The translations under genes and the position numbers were made by a program. A DNA stretch of 64,000 nt from Bolinopsis microptera. Taxonomy: Eukaryota > Ctenophora > Tentaculata > Lobata > Bolinopsidae. Shown in pieces: positions 38,977 through 48,773 of this stretch. A model generated the notes under the pieces. That model was given only the letters and a program-made list of their open reading frames with translations. It searched no databases and was not told where the DNA came from. Where the stretch lies: positions 7,137,908-7,201,907 of the forward strand of contig NC_087082.1 of the NCBI RefSeq assembly GCF_026151205.1, read 5' to 3'. Numbering within the stretch: position 1 is the stretch's first letter; each line of letters starts with the position of its first letter.

Positions 38977-39783
38977 CCTTACTCGGGATTATTATGACCG
39001 GGATAAAGTGGCGGGTTTAGGGTAATTTCGCCATATTTTTCCCGAACCACATTTTCACCGGTCGTTAATAAACCCGCCGACTCAGCTTTTAGGGTTCCCA
39101 AGGGGTATGGGTGCTCATATTTTAATCGTTGTCTTATATTCACTAAAGAAGACTATTGGGACACTTGTTGTAGGTTTTTCGACTTCATTTGGCTAAAATT
39201 GCAAAGAATTCACCTTTTTGCCCAATTCTTGTCATTTATCCTTATTGTCAAAGTTGATTTAAATCGGCCAATTTTTAATTTCTTCATTTTGTCGCACCTT
39301 TAGCTGACAAAATGAAGGTACTCCTAAGAGCGGCATATGATTACGAGTTCCAGGCTCAGAAAAGGGGGGATGATGAAAGGGATGATCCAGATGAAGATAA
39401 AGAAGATGATTACAACTTATTGGAAGACTAAACAGCTCTCCCTTTATCTTAATATCGATCTGGTTGTTACGCTTCTAATGTTAAAAATTATTTTCTATCT
39501 AGTTTGATTAACCACGAGTCATTATTTCTGTCTACTTTCAACAATTATTGATAATTCGACTTGCTTCACAAGTGTGAGCAATGCGAAAATTTCTAAACTT
39601 GCCTATCTCTAATAAGGAAATTTACATCTGAGACAAAATTTTTGAATCTAAAATTGAAAGGTTGGACACCGGTAAAATGGCGACCGGGAAAATGTGGTGG
39701 GTTTTGAGCAATTTCGCCATATTTTTCCCGAACCATATTTTAACCGGTCGTTAATAAACCCGTCGTAATAATCCCGAGTAAGG
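38977..39783. mobile_element. Non-autonomous DNA transposon with 18-base terminal inverted repeats
   Basis: The left end reads CCTTACTCGGGATTATTA and the right end, in reverse complement, is the same. Just inside both ends lies a shared 65-70 base block in direct orientation, containing AATTTCGCCATATTTTTCCC, GAACCA and ACCGGTCGTTAATAAACCCG. Inside is a 39-codon frame starting at 39313 (MKVLLRAAYDYEFQ, then a run of Asp/Glu, ending DDYNLLED). It may be the end of a lost transposase. The element fills most of the gap between WDR45 and STX7. Target duplication is not clear. Confidence 0.7.
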
Positions 39784-40172
39784 TAATCTAATTTTGCTCT
39801 TCAATAGAATTGTTTTTCGATGACGCAGTTCATTTTCATTTTCGAGAGAAGTAACCAAGAAGAAGATCAAGACAGTTTAAATTCTGGAGAATCAAGATAA
39901 CAAAATCTTTCATCTTTGAGTCAATATATAAAAAATCGTTAACAAAACAAATCATAACAAAATCATTAACTATAGTTTTGGAAACAAACCTTGGCACTAT
40001 CATCAATGCAGAACTGAAACTATCGCATGGATGCAAACATTATTGACAAAATGTACAATCGGAAAATTAAATCATGAAAGAACATTTGAAATTAGTAAGA
40101 ACAACAAATACTTAGTATTTCTTAGCAAATTTAAAGAATGAAGATATTTTAATGAATTAAACAACTCTCCAT

Positions 40173-41243
40173 TCAAATCTCCAAATCCTGTGTCACGTCT
40201 AGAAAGACATTGTACGACTCACGATTACAGTTTCCATCAGCCGTGAACACATACTTGTGATATGTGCCATCAAAACAAAGCGCTATCACCGCATTTCTCA
40301 CAGCAGTGCCTGGCGTACAGCCAGGTGGCGCAAACACGCAGATACACGGGCACTCAGAACGCAGCGCAAAGGAAGTCATACCCCACTGGGAACCAGCGTA
40401 GCGCCCCAGATACCCAACATTCGCAACAGTTAACCTCTTGTTCAACTCGGGATTCTTGATAGCAAAAATGTGAACTGTGCCCTTATCACTGCTAGCGCAG
40501 AGATAAGAACTGTCCTCGTTAAAAGTAATGCTCTGAACAGTAGCGGTATCAGTTCCGCGCCTCAACTCAATGACAAGTAGCCTGGTTTTCAGATCGAACA
40601 CGCGTATCAGTGTCCCTTTACCACTTGCAGTTGCTGCCAGTCCTCCGCTGTGATTGATTGCAATACATTGTAAGTCTGTTCTGTGAGCGTTTATAGTAGG
40701 AGGAGTAGAAGTAGCACCAACTGCAGCCCCCGCAGTGGACACGTCAAATAGCTGTAGACTGCCAGCGCGCGTGCCAGGGAATATCATCAGAGAGTTACTG
40801 AGACTAGGACAAAGTTGGCACAGCCCGCGCGCATTGCTGCGTGTCTCTATTGTTTGCAAGTGTTTGGGGTCGTCAGGAAAACTGAATACATAAATCTTGT
40901 TGGTCAGCACAACTATCAGCTTATCTCGTCTCATCTTCACAGCTCTAATCAGTGAATCAAACGAGAACTCTAAAATAAATGTCTTTTCCCTATCGTCCCA
41001 TATCCGGACCATTTTAGCGCTGAATTTACTCTGATAACCACCACCAACTAGTGCTATAAAGTTACTGCGGTGCAACATTTCAACAATCCGCACTGACCCA
41101 AAATCTTCAAATGAACCCTGAGTCAGCTCTGCTAGCGGCTCTAAGTTGTAAACTCTGTAGCCTGTCTCCATGGCAACCGCGAAACATGTGTTTGTTTGGT
41201 TGAAGGTGATGTTCTGTATTGACTTAGCTGTGACATTTGACAT
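40173..41243 (-). CDS. WDR45: WD-repeat phosphoinositide-binding autophagy protein (WIPI4)
   Basis: A single uninterrupted frame of 356 residues covers a seven-bladed propeller of the PROPPIN family. Residues 227-230 are LRRG, the FRRG-type motif that binds PI3P and PI(3,5)P2. The neighbouring run ELRRGTDTATV and ASSDKGTVHIFA match the vertebrate WIPI4 pattern (ELRRGTDPAT, CASSDKGTVHIFAL) better than WIPI3 (VRRGAD). The C-terminus DGTYHKYVFTADGNCNRESY also fits WIPI4. The protein works on autophagosome precursors with ATG2. An acceptor-like CTTCTTTAG lies three bases before the ATG. The coding region has no intron, unlike most neighbours. It starts only 303 bases after the stop of AAR2. Confidence 0.93.
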   Translation of the reverse strand: MSNVTAKSIQNITFNQTNTCFAVAMETGYRVYNLEPLAELTQGSFEDFGSVRIVEMLHRSNFIALVGGGYQSKFSAKMVRIWDDREKTFILEFSFDSLIRAVKMRRDKLIVVLTNKIYVFSFPDDPKHLQTIETRSNARGLCQLCPSLSNSLMIFPGTRAGSLQLFDVSTAGAAVGATSTPPTINAHRTDLQCIAINHSGGLAATASGKGTLIRVFDLKTRLLVIELRRGTDTATVQSITFNEDSSYLCASSDKGTVHIFAIKNPELNKRLTVANVGYLGRYAGSQWGMTSFALRSECPCICVFAPPGCTPGTAVRNAVIALCFDGTYHKYVFTADGNCNRESYNVFLDVTQDLEI

Positions 41244-41545
41244 AGCCTAAAGAAGATGACTTCAGTTATAAAGTGATAGAAAAAGTTTGAAAAGTTTGAA
41301 AAACCCAATATTGTTTGAACATTTAAACTTCAATATCTCAAAATAATTACAATAATTATATACCCGCTATCTAACTGTTAGTTAGATTGATAAAACACAA
41401 AATTTGGTGTAGTATAAAATTCGGATAGAATAAATTAATCAATAAATATTACATAATAAATGCTACTTAAAAATGCCAGTTTCTTCTAACTGTATCTGTT
41501 AAACTAACTTAATAAGATTCATAACAACTTCAGGTGTTGTAATTA

Positions 41546-44346
41546 TTATCCCGGCTCAAACATTTCAACTACAACAGGATCATCATCCTCGCAATAATTA
41601 AAATCCCAAGTATAATAATTCTCCAAATGAGCTCTGAACTTGTCCCCTCGGGTTCTCAGCTCACCACTGACCCCCTCCTCTTCCCTCAGCCCCTCGAACA
41701 ACAGCTTCAGTGTGGTAACCAGGAAGTTGTTACGAGACACAATGTCCACAAAGAAGTCACTTGGTGTCTCCTTTAGGTGATAGTGCAGGGTTCTGATGAA
41801 TGCCTTGTAGAAGTTTGGGCGCTCAGAGAGACTTTGTTGGGCGCGACAGATTGTGTCCACGAGACGTTTCCATTGGTCGAAGGCAGAGTACACGTGACCT
41901 AGCAGGAATACTATGAAGGACACCTGAAGTTCTCCTAATAATTCTTCTTCTGAACCGGAATGTTCGATTAGACCTGCAGTAAAGCTTTTTGAAACAGCTT
42001 GTTATTCAGTAGACTATCGTAGTTTCAAATTGTTATCAAAATGGTGTTTTATTGTATGATATATTTTCAGCCATCTCTTTTAACAGAGATATAAGAGGCT
42101 AGGTACCCACAGAAAAAAAATGTAATGTATGTATTGCATACGTTACACTCTGCAAATATTGTTTATCTATAGCAAAATGATAACAATAATCAATCAGCTA
42201 AGTAGTACACCACTACTCAAGATAACTACAGAACTAATAGAACTGTATAATTGATATCAACCAATCATTGCTAAGTATTCATGTTAGTAACTAACTGTTA
42301 AGTGACGAAGTAGTATCCATGTAGAACTGTGTAAGCTGGGCTGCACTAAATCCAGCTGTAGCACTCTTTCTATCAACCTTACTGAACCTTAACAAGATAC
42401 AATATTACAAGAAACTTGGCAAAGAAGCTCAAAGTTACTAACTAGTTACTTAAAACTATTGTACAATGAATATACTGCGGTACAAAAGTCATTAAAAAGC
42501 AAATATTAGTTTAAGAGCCCCTTGCGCTCAGGTTTATAATATATAATGTAATGTGCATGTAACAAAGAGTTACATATTAAGTTACATACTTCTTTACAAT
42601 ATTTAAACTGCCAAAATATTCCTAAGAACACATAAATTAAAAGTTTGTACCTCATGATCTGTGAATCATCCTGTATAAAATTAGCATCCAGTTTATCCTC
42701 CACCGAGGTAGCACGTGCAACATCCTGCGCGGCGTCCGGATTGGTAAGCAGGGGCGTGGCAGCTTGTATCAGTTTACATTGGGGCTGCACACGTGTTACT
42801 GTTGTCGAGGTCACGTGGGTTGTTAGACTGCACCATCTGATACAATAACATTAATACATGTGTTATCTTACTTGGTTACTATGGTTACTATAGTTACTAT
42901 AGTTACTATGGTTACTATAGTTACTATGGTTACTATAGTTACTATGGTTACTATAGTTACTATGGTTACTATGGTTGTGAGGCACCCGCTCTACCTTAAA
43001 ATTGACGACATGGAGGGTACGTCCACCTTGACGGCTAACGTCTATAAACTGCACATTGTCATTAAAGCTCTTACAGTATGCTGTACAGTGTACACAGTAT
43101 AACATACAGCCCCCGTGTTTAAGTGCTTTATTGAATGGATTCTTGTGATGGACACACTTAATGTGAGTAATATACCATATTTCCATAAAAAATATAATGG
43201 AGGTCCACCTTAACGTCTAATACATGTTAAAATATGTCTAACATGGTCAGCTGTTAAGAATATAATTCTATAAGTATTAGGTTAAGTGTAAACCAAGGAC
43301 CCTTAAAGATAACAAACCTCTGATAGTGCTGGTAAGGATATGGAGCTAACATTGTATCAATACATTTGGGTAATGACGTCACACCACGTGTTATGACGTC
43401 ACACCACGTGTTATGACGTCACACCACGTGTTATAACGTCACACCACGTGTTATGACGCCACACCACGTGTTATGACGTCACACAAGGACCCTTAAAGAT
43501 AACGAACCTCTGATAGTGCTGGTAAGGATATAATGGAGCTAACATTGTATCAATACATTTGGGTAATGACGTCACACCACGTGTTATGACGTCACATCAT
43601 GTGTTATGACGTCACACCACGTGTTATGACGTCACACAAGGACCCTTAAAGATAACGAACCTCTGATAGTGCTGGTAAGGATATGGAGCTAACATTGTAT
43701 CAATACATTTGGGTTGGTACTGGGTATCACTATCTAGTATTGTCTCTTGTAGAGTGTCGTATCTTTTAACCACGATCTGAATTAAAAATAATTTAGTATT
43801 ACTACAGAACATTATGTAGGACAATGCACACAGTTTACCTCTGGAAGACGATTTGGAACCTACCTCTTTCTCTTTAAAACAGTGAAAGAATCCCGTTCTA
43901 GGAGCCACAGTCCCCTCCTTACTGACAGCACTGTAGAATATGAAGTGTAGGCCTGGTGGTATCATCTTGAGGCCCCTGAACTTGGGTCCTATTGACCAGC
44001 TAGCGTAGTCCACCCCAAACTCTGTACCTGTTGTTATATGTTGTAGTCTTACAGTGGAATCACACGTATTCTCTGGGATTATTTAAAATATAGTATTTAC
44101 AGTAGAAAATTGGCCACTTAGAAATGTAAAATGTAGGTTCTTGCTATTAAGTTAACTACAATAACAATATCGGAATTTTCCAGAACAGTCGTTATCTCAA
44201 GAAGTATATCACGTGATAAGACAGATTAGGAAATGTTAACTGCCAGTACCTTGAGGCATATCATCAACAATAAGGAATGCTCCATGTTTATACAGCTCGT
44301 CTATTTTATCTTTGTCTAGGTTGAAGAGGGGTTGTTTTGTAGTCAT
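41546..44346 (-). CDS. AAR2: U5 snRNP assembly factor AAR2
   Basis: Six exons join in frame to 360 residues: 44250-44346, 43864-44027, 43661-43776, 42651-42836, 42296-42387 and 41546-41973. The N-terminal part has the hallmark [20 protein letters not shown] and [12 protein letters not shown]. The C-terminal helical part has [15 protein letters not shown] and [20 protein letters not shown], matching the human GELQFAFVCFLLGNV and [23 protein letters not shown]2 binds PRP8 during cytoplasmic U5 snRNP maturation. The small 92-base exon at 42296-42387 is easily missed; it supplies [20 protein letters not shown], and phase demands it. Intron 3 contains two partial copies of the end of exon 3, with donors, separated by a CRE/E-box minisatellite (see 43292-43657). 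Confidence 0.93.
42879..42976 (+). repeat. TGGTTACTATAGTTACTA tandem repeat in AAR2 intron 3
   Basis: About five 18-base units made of alternating GGTTACTAT and AGTTACTAT nonamers lie just after (in transcription, just before) the exon at 42651-42836. The array is 43 bases from the acceptor of that exon. Confidence 0.9.
43292..43657 (-). repeat. Tandemly duplicated exon-3 end plus CRE/E-box minisatellite in AAR2
   Basis: The last 53 bases of AAR2 exon 3, its splice donor and about 25 bases of intron recur at 43508-43563 and 43318-43370. Each partial exon copy is preceded (in sense) by units of GTTATGACGTCACACCACGT: about 3.7 units at 43564-43636 and 5.7 units at 43371-43484. The copies keep CACTATCAGAG followed by GTTCGTTATC or GTTTGTTATC, so three potential donors lie in a row. 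Copy 43508-43563 has a three-base insertion. The true exon (43661-43776) is the only one with an acceptor and full sequence. Confidence 0.9.
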
Positions 44347-44573
44347 TTTATCAGCCTCAGATCTCTTATCTATAGTGAATTATAGTGATTAGTGAATTAT
44401 AGTGAACTAAAAAGCCCGTGGTAACAGGGATGAAGCTAATAGTGTTCTTTCGAAAGAAAGTTTTAATCGCATCAAAAAAATATTCATCCCAACAGAAGAT
44501 ACAGCCGATTTAAATGTGAGACACTTTAAATTACCACACAACCGATCAAAATGCCGTTTCAAAAATCTTTGCA

Positions 44574-44656
44574 CGTGCACGTGCGCATTACAACACCGTT
44601 GCTATGCAACCTTTTGGTTTTTACCTAACTTCCTATTTCTCATATAATTTGCACGT
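44574..44656. promoter_or_regulatory. E-box pair and X-box upstream of AAR2
   Basis: About 230 bases before the AAR2 start codon lie overlapping CACGTGCACGTG (about 44574), a perfect GTTGCTATGCAAC palindrome (44598-44610) and another CACGTG at about 44652. The layout resembles the E-box/X-box modules near TFAP2. Promoter function is inferred. Confidence 0.4.
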
Positions 44657-45438
44657 GGGCGGTCGTACATACAGAAATAATCTTTCGAATTATAATAGTG
44701 AATTATACCCATTATAGTGAATCAACTTTATTAGGGTAAAATGAAATAGCAGATAAAACGATCAGACAATTTTTCATATTTTTTTCAAAATCGTACAACG
44801 TTTAAATTTCAATAATGAAGTTTGACTAAAATGATATTGGATATTTAATTATGGACAATGAACTACAAAGTAAATTTTGGAATATAGATTCTTCTGATAT
44901 GAAATATACAATTGCAATGTACAATCACTTCTATTATTTATATGTAAAACTTCAAAACAGCGTGCAAAACAATCACAAATTTAGTTAACTAAAACTGATT
45001 ATATTATACTGTGTTAAGACGAAATTAATCGTCATTAGCGCAACGTTAACAGCCCAGTGACATAAAGTGAGGAATCTAAGAATCTAATTCCTAGCCATAT
45101 TAATTTCCATAGCCACGCCGACTAATTTTTGTCAACAAAATTATTAAATCAACTTTAAATAGTCGGTCTCGGTTGTTACACACTGTAACGCCGCGCACTG
45201 TACTTTAATTCTATATTTATCCGAGAAGATGTTCGATTCGAGCGCAAATGCCAGATTCCCAGCAGATTCCTAGTTCTTGCGCTTAACTTGCGCGTTACCA
45301 AATAATCCAAGATATCCCTGTCAGGATCCAAGATTTTCCTACTACCAGTATGGTAGTATGGACTGTTTGGTAGTATGGTAGTATGGTAGTTGCAGGAACG
45401 CGCGAATATCTATATGTAAATATTACAATAGCGTACAT

Positions 45439-45513
45439 GGAATCGTAGCTTAGTTGGATAATCCGTCAGGACTACACTAGCAGATCGCGAGTTCGAGCCC
45501 CGGAAAGGAATTC
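45439..45513 (+). other. tRNA-like sequence with A and B boxes (pseudogene or SINE head)
   Basis: TAGCTTAGTTGG (45446-45457) fits the polymerase III A box, and GAGTTCGAGCC (45489-45499) fits the B box at the right distance. The D, anticodon and acceptor stems do not pair properly, so I do not call a functional tRNA. It could be a decayed tRNA or the head of a short interspersed element; no A-rich or repeated tail is evident. Confidence 0.35.
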
Positions 45514-45915
45514 TTTCACAATCTTTTGGCAATTATGAATAACTATACTAATGAATTAATAACTATACTAATGAATAACTAAACCTCTGTAATATAACTA
45601 GCAAAGTAAAATGAAATCGTTATCCGGCCGCGGAGCGGCCGAAAAATTTATGGTAGTCGTTTTAAAAATATATGGTAGCCGTTTTTTCTTTCCAGACTGG
45701 ATTCCTAGTCCCTTTTTAAATTTATGTCACTGGGGTTAACAGTTTAGTAGTACAGTCAAATAATTTATTACCAAAATTAAATTATGTTTAAACAACAATC
45801 ATGCAATATATTTGATAAACTTATGTCTCAACAGTCAACCCCTATCAAACATGCAAGTTAAACCACAGCATGCTCCTATGATGAAAACAAACTTAATTTT
45901 ACTCTGATCTGTAAT

Positions 45916-46740
45916 CTATATAGGCAAGGTACTTTGAGCCTTCTTCAGCACAGCTCTAGAAAATAACTTAGTAAAGAACTTAAGTCCAGTGACACCTCCA
46001 GGTACATAACTAAACACGTACCACATAAGAGCGACAAACTGGGCAGCAGCACACAGAACAGTCAATACAGTGCTCTTCATAACCATAGCAGTGTAGATAG
46101 TAAGGAAGAGGGTAGAGAAGTAGGAGACAGTGAAAGGTAGTCTGTTTCTCTTGAGCAGGTGGGTCAAGGTGGTTCCAGGGGCCCCACAACATTGAGAAAC
46201 TACCCAGAGTAAACACACTTCCTAGAGAGAATAACAGGACGTATTTTCTAGCTTTTATCAGGATGAAGGGGATGTAGATAATGGAGAGTCCGAAACAAAG
46301 CCACCCCCCTAGCAGGAATGCCATGAAACCCATGAGGCGCTGTTGCTTTGTCATGGCTGGCATCCACGGGTCCTCCTGGACCGCATTGTTCCAAACATTA
46401 GGTATCCAGGAGTTGTAGCCTGATCCCCCTTCGTTTGACATGGTGGCAGAGGAAGAGGGTTCAGGTTCAAGGGGGAGTAATTCTACTGTGTCAGGATCTT
46501 GAGGGAGAGTAAGATATGAGGGATATTTAAAATATTCTATTTAAAACGAGTCTTTAAAACAAGGGGAATATCAGCTGTTTTACAATACAATGTTAATATT
46601 GAAGCGGCGTTTGTAACAGCCCGCGCTTGTTTTAGCGTTGTTCCTACCTATTGAACCTATTGTTGTATTGTACCTAACTTACCTTGCTCTTGATTTTTGA
46701 TGAAAAGAGAAGTAAACTTCTTAAGCTCAGCAGCAGCCAT
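45916..46740 (-). CDS. SFT2D3: SFT2-family Golgi membrane protein, with a single-base frameshift
   Basis: Exon 1 (46683-46740) encodes MAAAELKKFTSLFIKNQEQ. Exon 2 (46497 down to 45916) holds the rest. It encodes four membrane helices, with CFGLSIIYIPFILIKARKYV in the first pair and LTIYTAMVMKSTVLTVLCAA in the second. The order CFGL, RARK/KARK, LLWSLGS/LLFSLGS and LRSTLLT/MKSTVLT matches vertebrate SFT2D3 better than SFT2D1/2. SFT2 proteins act in vesicle fusion at the Golgi. The frame changes between GPWNHL and LLKRNRLPFTVSYF, at about 46160-46170. One base too many, for example in the GGG at 46161-46163, explains it. Without a correction the upstream frame stops at 46010 with a wrong C-terminus. 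No intron fits there. Confidence 0.85.
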
Positions 46741-47202
46741 CACATTCTCTACATTCCAATCAGTTCATTATCTCTACCTATAGGATAACTGATAAAGATA
46801 ATTTGAAATTTAAAGTTTATCTTGGTCTAGGTAATTAACTTAGTCTAGGTAATTGACTTCAGAAATCAGTTTCATTAATGTAGTTCACAAGAATGTAATA
46901 AATGAGTCGCGGATCTTGAATATTTCGTAGTTCTGATAATTCGTAGTTCCGACAAGAAAATGGACGGAAATAAGAGCCGTGGTTATTTAAGGTATCACTA
47001 AAGAACTGATAGTAATACAGCAATTGTAATGTCAGCCGTATAATTTAACTTACAATAGCAAATTTAACAGCAAATTCAAATAAAATACACTTTATTGACA
47101 AAATATTAGGCACTTAAGAAACTTCAATCGGATTTAATCCTAACAAAATAATAATATTAATCCTGATATAAATTCTATCTACCAGCCATTACTGTGTTCC
47201 GT

Positions 47203-48186
47203 TTAGTACCTGATCCCCCTGTGTTCCGTGTGAGTTTTATTGAGTTGAATTACAACACTTTCCCAAGAGTAAAAGTTACAAGACTTGCTCTTACAAGTAA
47301 AATAATATCTACCGTGATGCGGCCCCCCATTCAGTATCTGTTTCCTAGTAGACGCTGTTCCACACTTACAAAGAGGAGGAGTTATAGTGGTTTTAAAAGG
47401 ACAGGGAGGTTTAGTGATAACTGTGTTCGGTTTAGAGATGGTAGCAGGTTTCACTGACATCACCTGTTTACCCTGGATTGTTTTAGTTACTCTGAAACAG
47501 TGACCATCACAGATCATCTTAAAAACAAGCCTAGCTGTGTTCTTTGCATCATCAATACCGGAGTGTTCCCTCCCAACAAACATCATCCCTCTCTCCTCCA
47601 GAGCTCCATTTAATCCCTGAGGTTTAGATTTATAGTACTTCCTGTACACCAAGCGTAAGTCAATCCAGGCGTTAAAGTGGGAAGCACGGAACACTGACTT
47701 CCTCTTACACTCGTAGAGTAGTTGTGTTCCTAGATCCCAGTCACTCCATGTGACAAACGTAGCGTGATGTTTACCTGGTTGCTCGGTAGTGGAGTTTATA
47801 AGGATGTTTCTAGCAGCACACACTGACTTTACCCAGTCACTGAACAGTTTCATGACAGCGGGAAGTGGATCTGATTGGCTGACAGTTTCTTGTGATATTC
47901 CTGTTAGATTTCTACAGAAGTCAGAGAGAGTAGTGCTCTCCACAGGCATCACGTACTGGTGGAATGTGTCCTCTACTTTACCGGTGTTACAATCTAACAG
48001 TACAGCTGGAAACTCTATGATCTCCCCGGGGGATGGTTGGTTTTGTTTGTCTTTCCAGCATGTTGCCTCGAAGTCTAGCACTATGAGGTACTGGAATAGC
48101 TGAGTTCGTTTTCTGGGGTGGTGTTGCCGCTGGAGGAGAGGGTTGGAGACGAGACCTAGAGACTTTGCTAACGCTTTCGTCGCCAT
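47203..48186 (-). CDS. ERI2: ERI1-family 3'-5' exoribonuclease, ERI2 type, with GRF zinc finger
   Basis: One frame encodes 327 residues. The DEDDh exonuclease shows VLDFEATCW (Asp38, Glu40), TWSDWDLG (Asp149/Asp151 region) and REHSGIDDAKNTA (His208, Asp212/213). After a short linker comes a GRF-type zinc finger near residues 272-310 (PLCKCGTASTRK, then GRYYFTCKSKSCNFYSWE). The N-terminus MATKALAKSLGL is like human ERI2 (MATKRLARQLGL). Human ERI2 is 691 residues with a long linker between the two domains; here they are almost adjacent. ERI enzymes trim structured RNA 3' ends such as histone mRNA, rRNA or small RNA. It has no intron, and no pyrimidine-AG site precedes the ATG. Confidence 0.93.
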   Translation of the reverse strand: MATKALAKSLGLVSNPLLQRQHHPRKRTQLFQYLIVLDFEATCWKDKQNQPSPGEIIEFPAVLLDCNTGKVEDTFHQYVMPVESTTLSDFCRNLTGISQETVSQSDPLPAVMKLFSDWVKSVCAARNILINSTTEQPGKHHATFVTWSDWDLGTQLLYECKRKSVFRASHFNAWIDLRLVYRKYYKSKPQGLNGALEERGMMFVGREHSGIDDAKNTARLVFKMICDGHCFRVTKTIQGKQVMSVKPATISKPNTVITKPPCPFKTTITPPLCKCGTASTRKQILNGGPHHGRYYFTCKSKSCNFYSWESVVIQLNKTHTEHRGIRY

Positions 48187-48773
48187 CTTGCTCCTTTTTA
48201 TATATTTAACACACTTCGTTACATTATTTTGTAGGTATTTGAAACTGAGGACTGGAGAGAAAGTACAACCTCTGTGGTATCTTTTAAAGTGTAAGATTGA
48301 AGGTAACTAAAATGTAAATTTGGGTATTTGAGGATATTTGATTATAATATTGATCGTATAATATCGAATCCTTATTATCACAATTTGAGTTTTAAGTTTG
48401 AAGATACATTATTAAATCAAGGAAACAAATTATTCTGACATTCGGGCAAGGTGAATAAAATAAGAAGTTTGCAATGACAGGTACATAATTCGGTTAAATA
48501 AACCTATATATTGCATAAATAAGATAGAAAAGTACTAGGGCGAAAGATCGAGTCAAGTTTAAAGCAATGTTTACTTCTCATATAGTATTTCACAGAGACG
48601 TTCAGTATATTGTATGATGTCATTTGGATCATGAAAATCAAAACTTGTAGGCCATGGCGAAGCTTTTACTTTCATCTTAATTTCCTGAATAATCAGCAAC
48701 GTCTCTGAATTATAATTGACTCGGCTAGATTGTCCTGCTCATCAAATTAAATTAAAAGTAGATAACTCTATCT

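Noticed and set aside
42863-43186. Open frame rich in Asn-Tyr-Ser-His
   Set aside because: It is the translation of the GGTTACTAT repeat inside an AAR2 intron.
45439-45513. A functional tRNA gene
   Set aside because: A and B boxes are present but the acceptor, D and anticodon stems do not pair, so only a tRNA-like sequence is reported.
47194-47457. Plus-strand open frame opposite ERI2
   Set aside because: It lies antisense to a well-supported coding region and has no family features; the same holds for plus-strand frames over RBM34 and the 62.9-63.9 kb retroelement.
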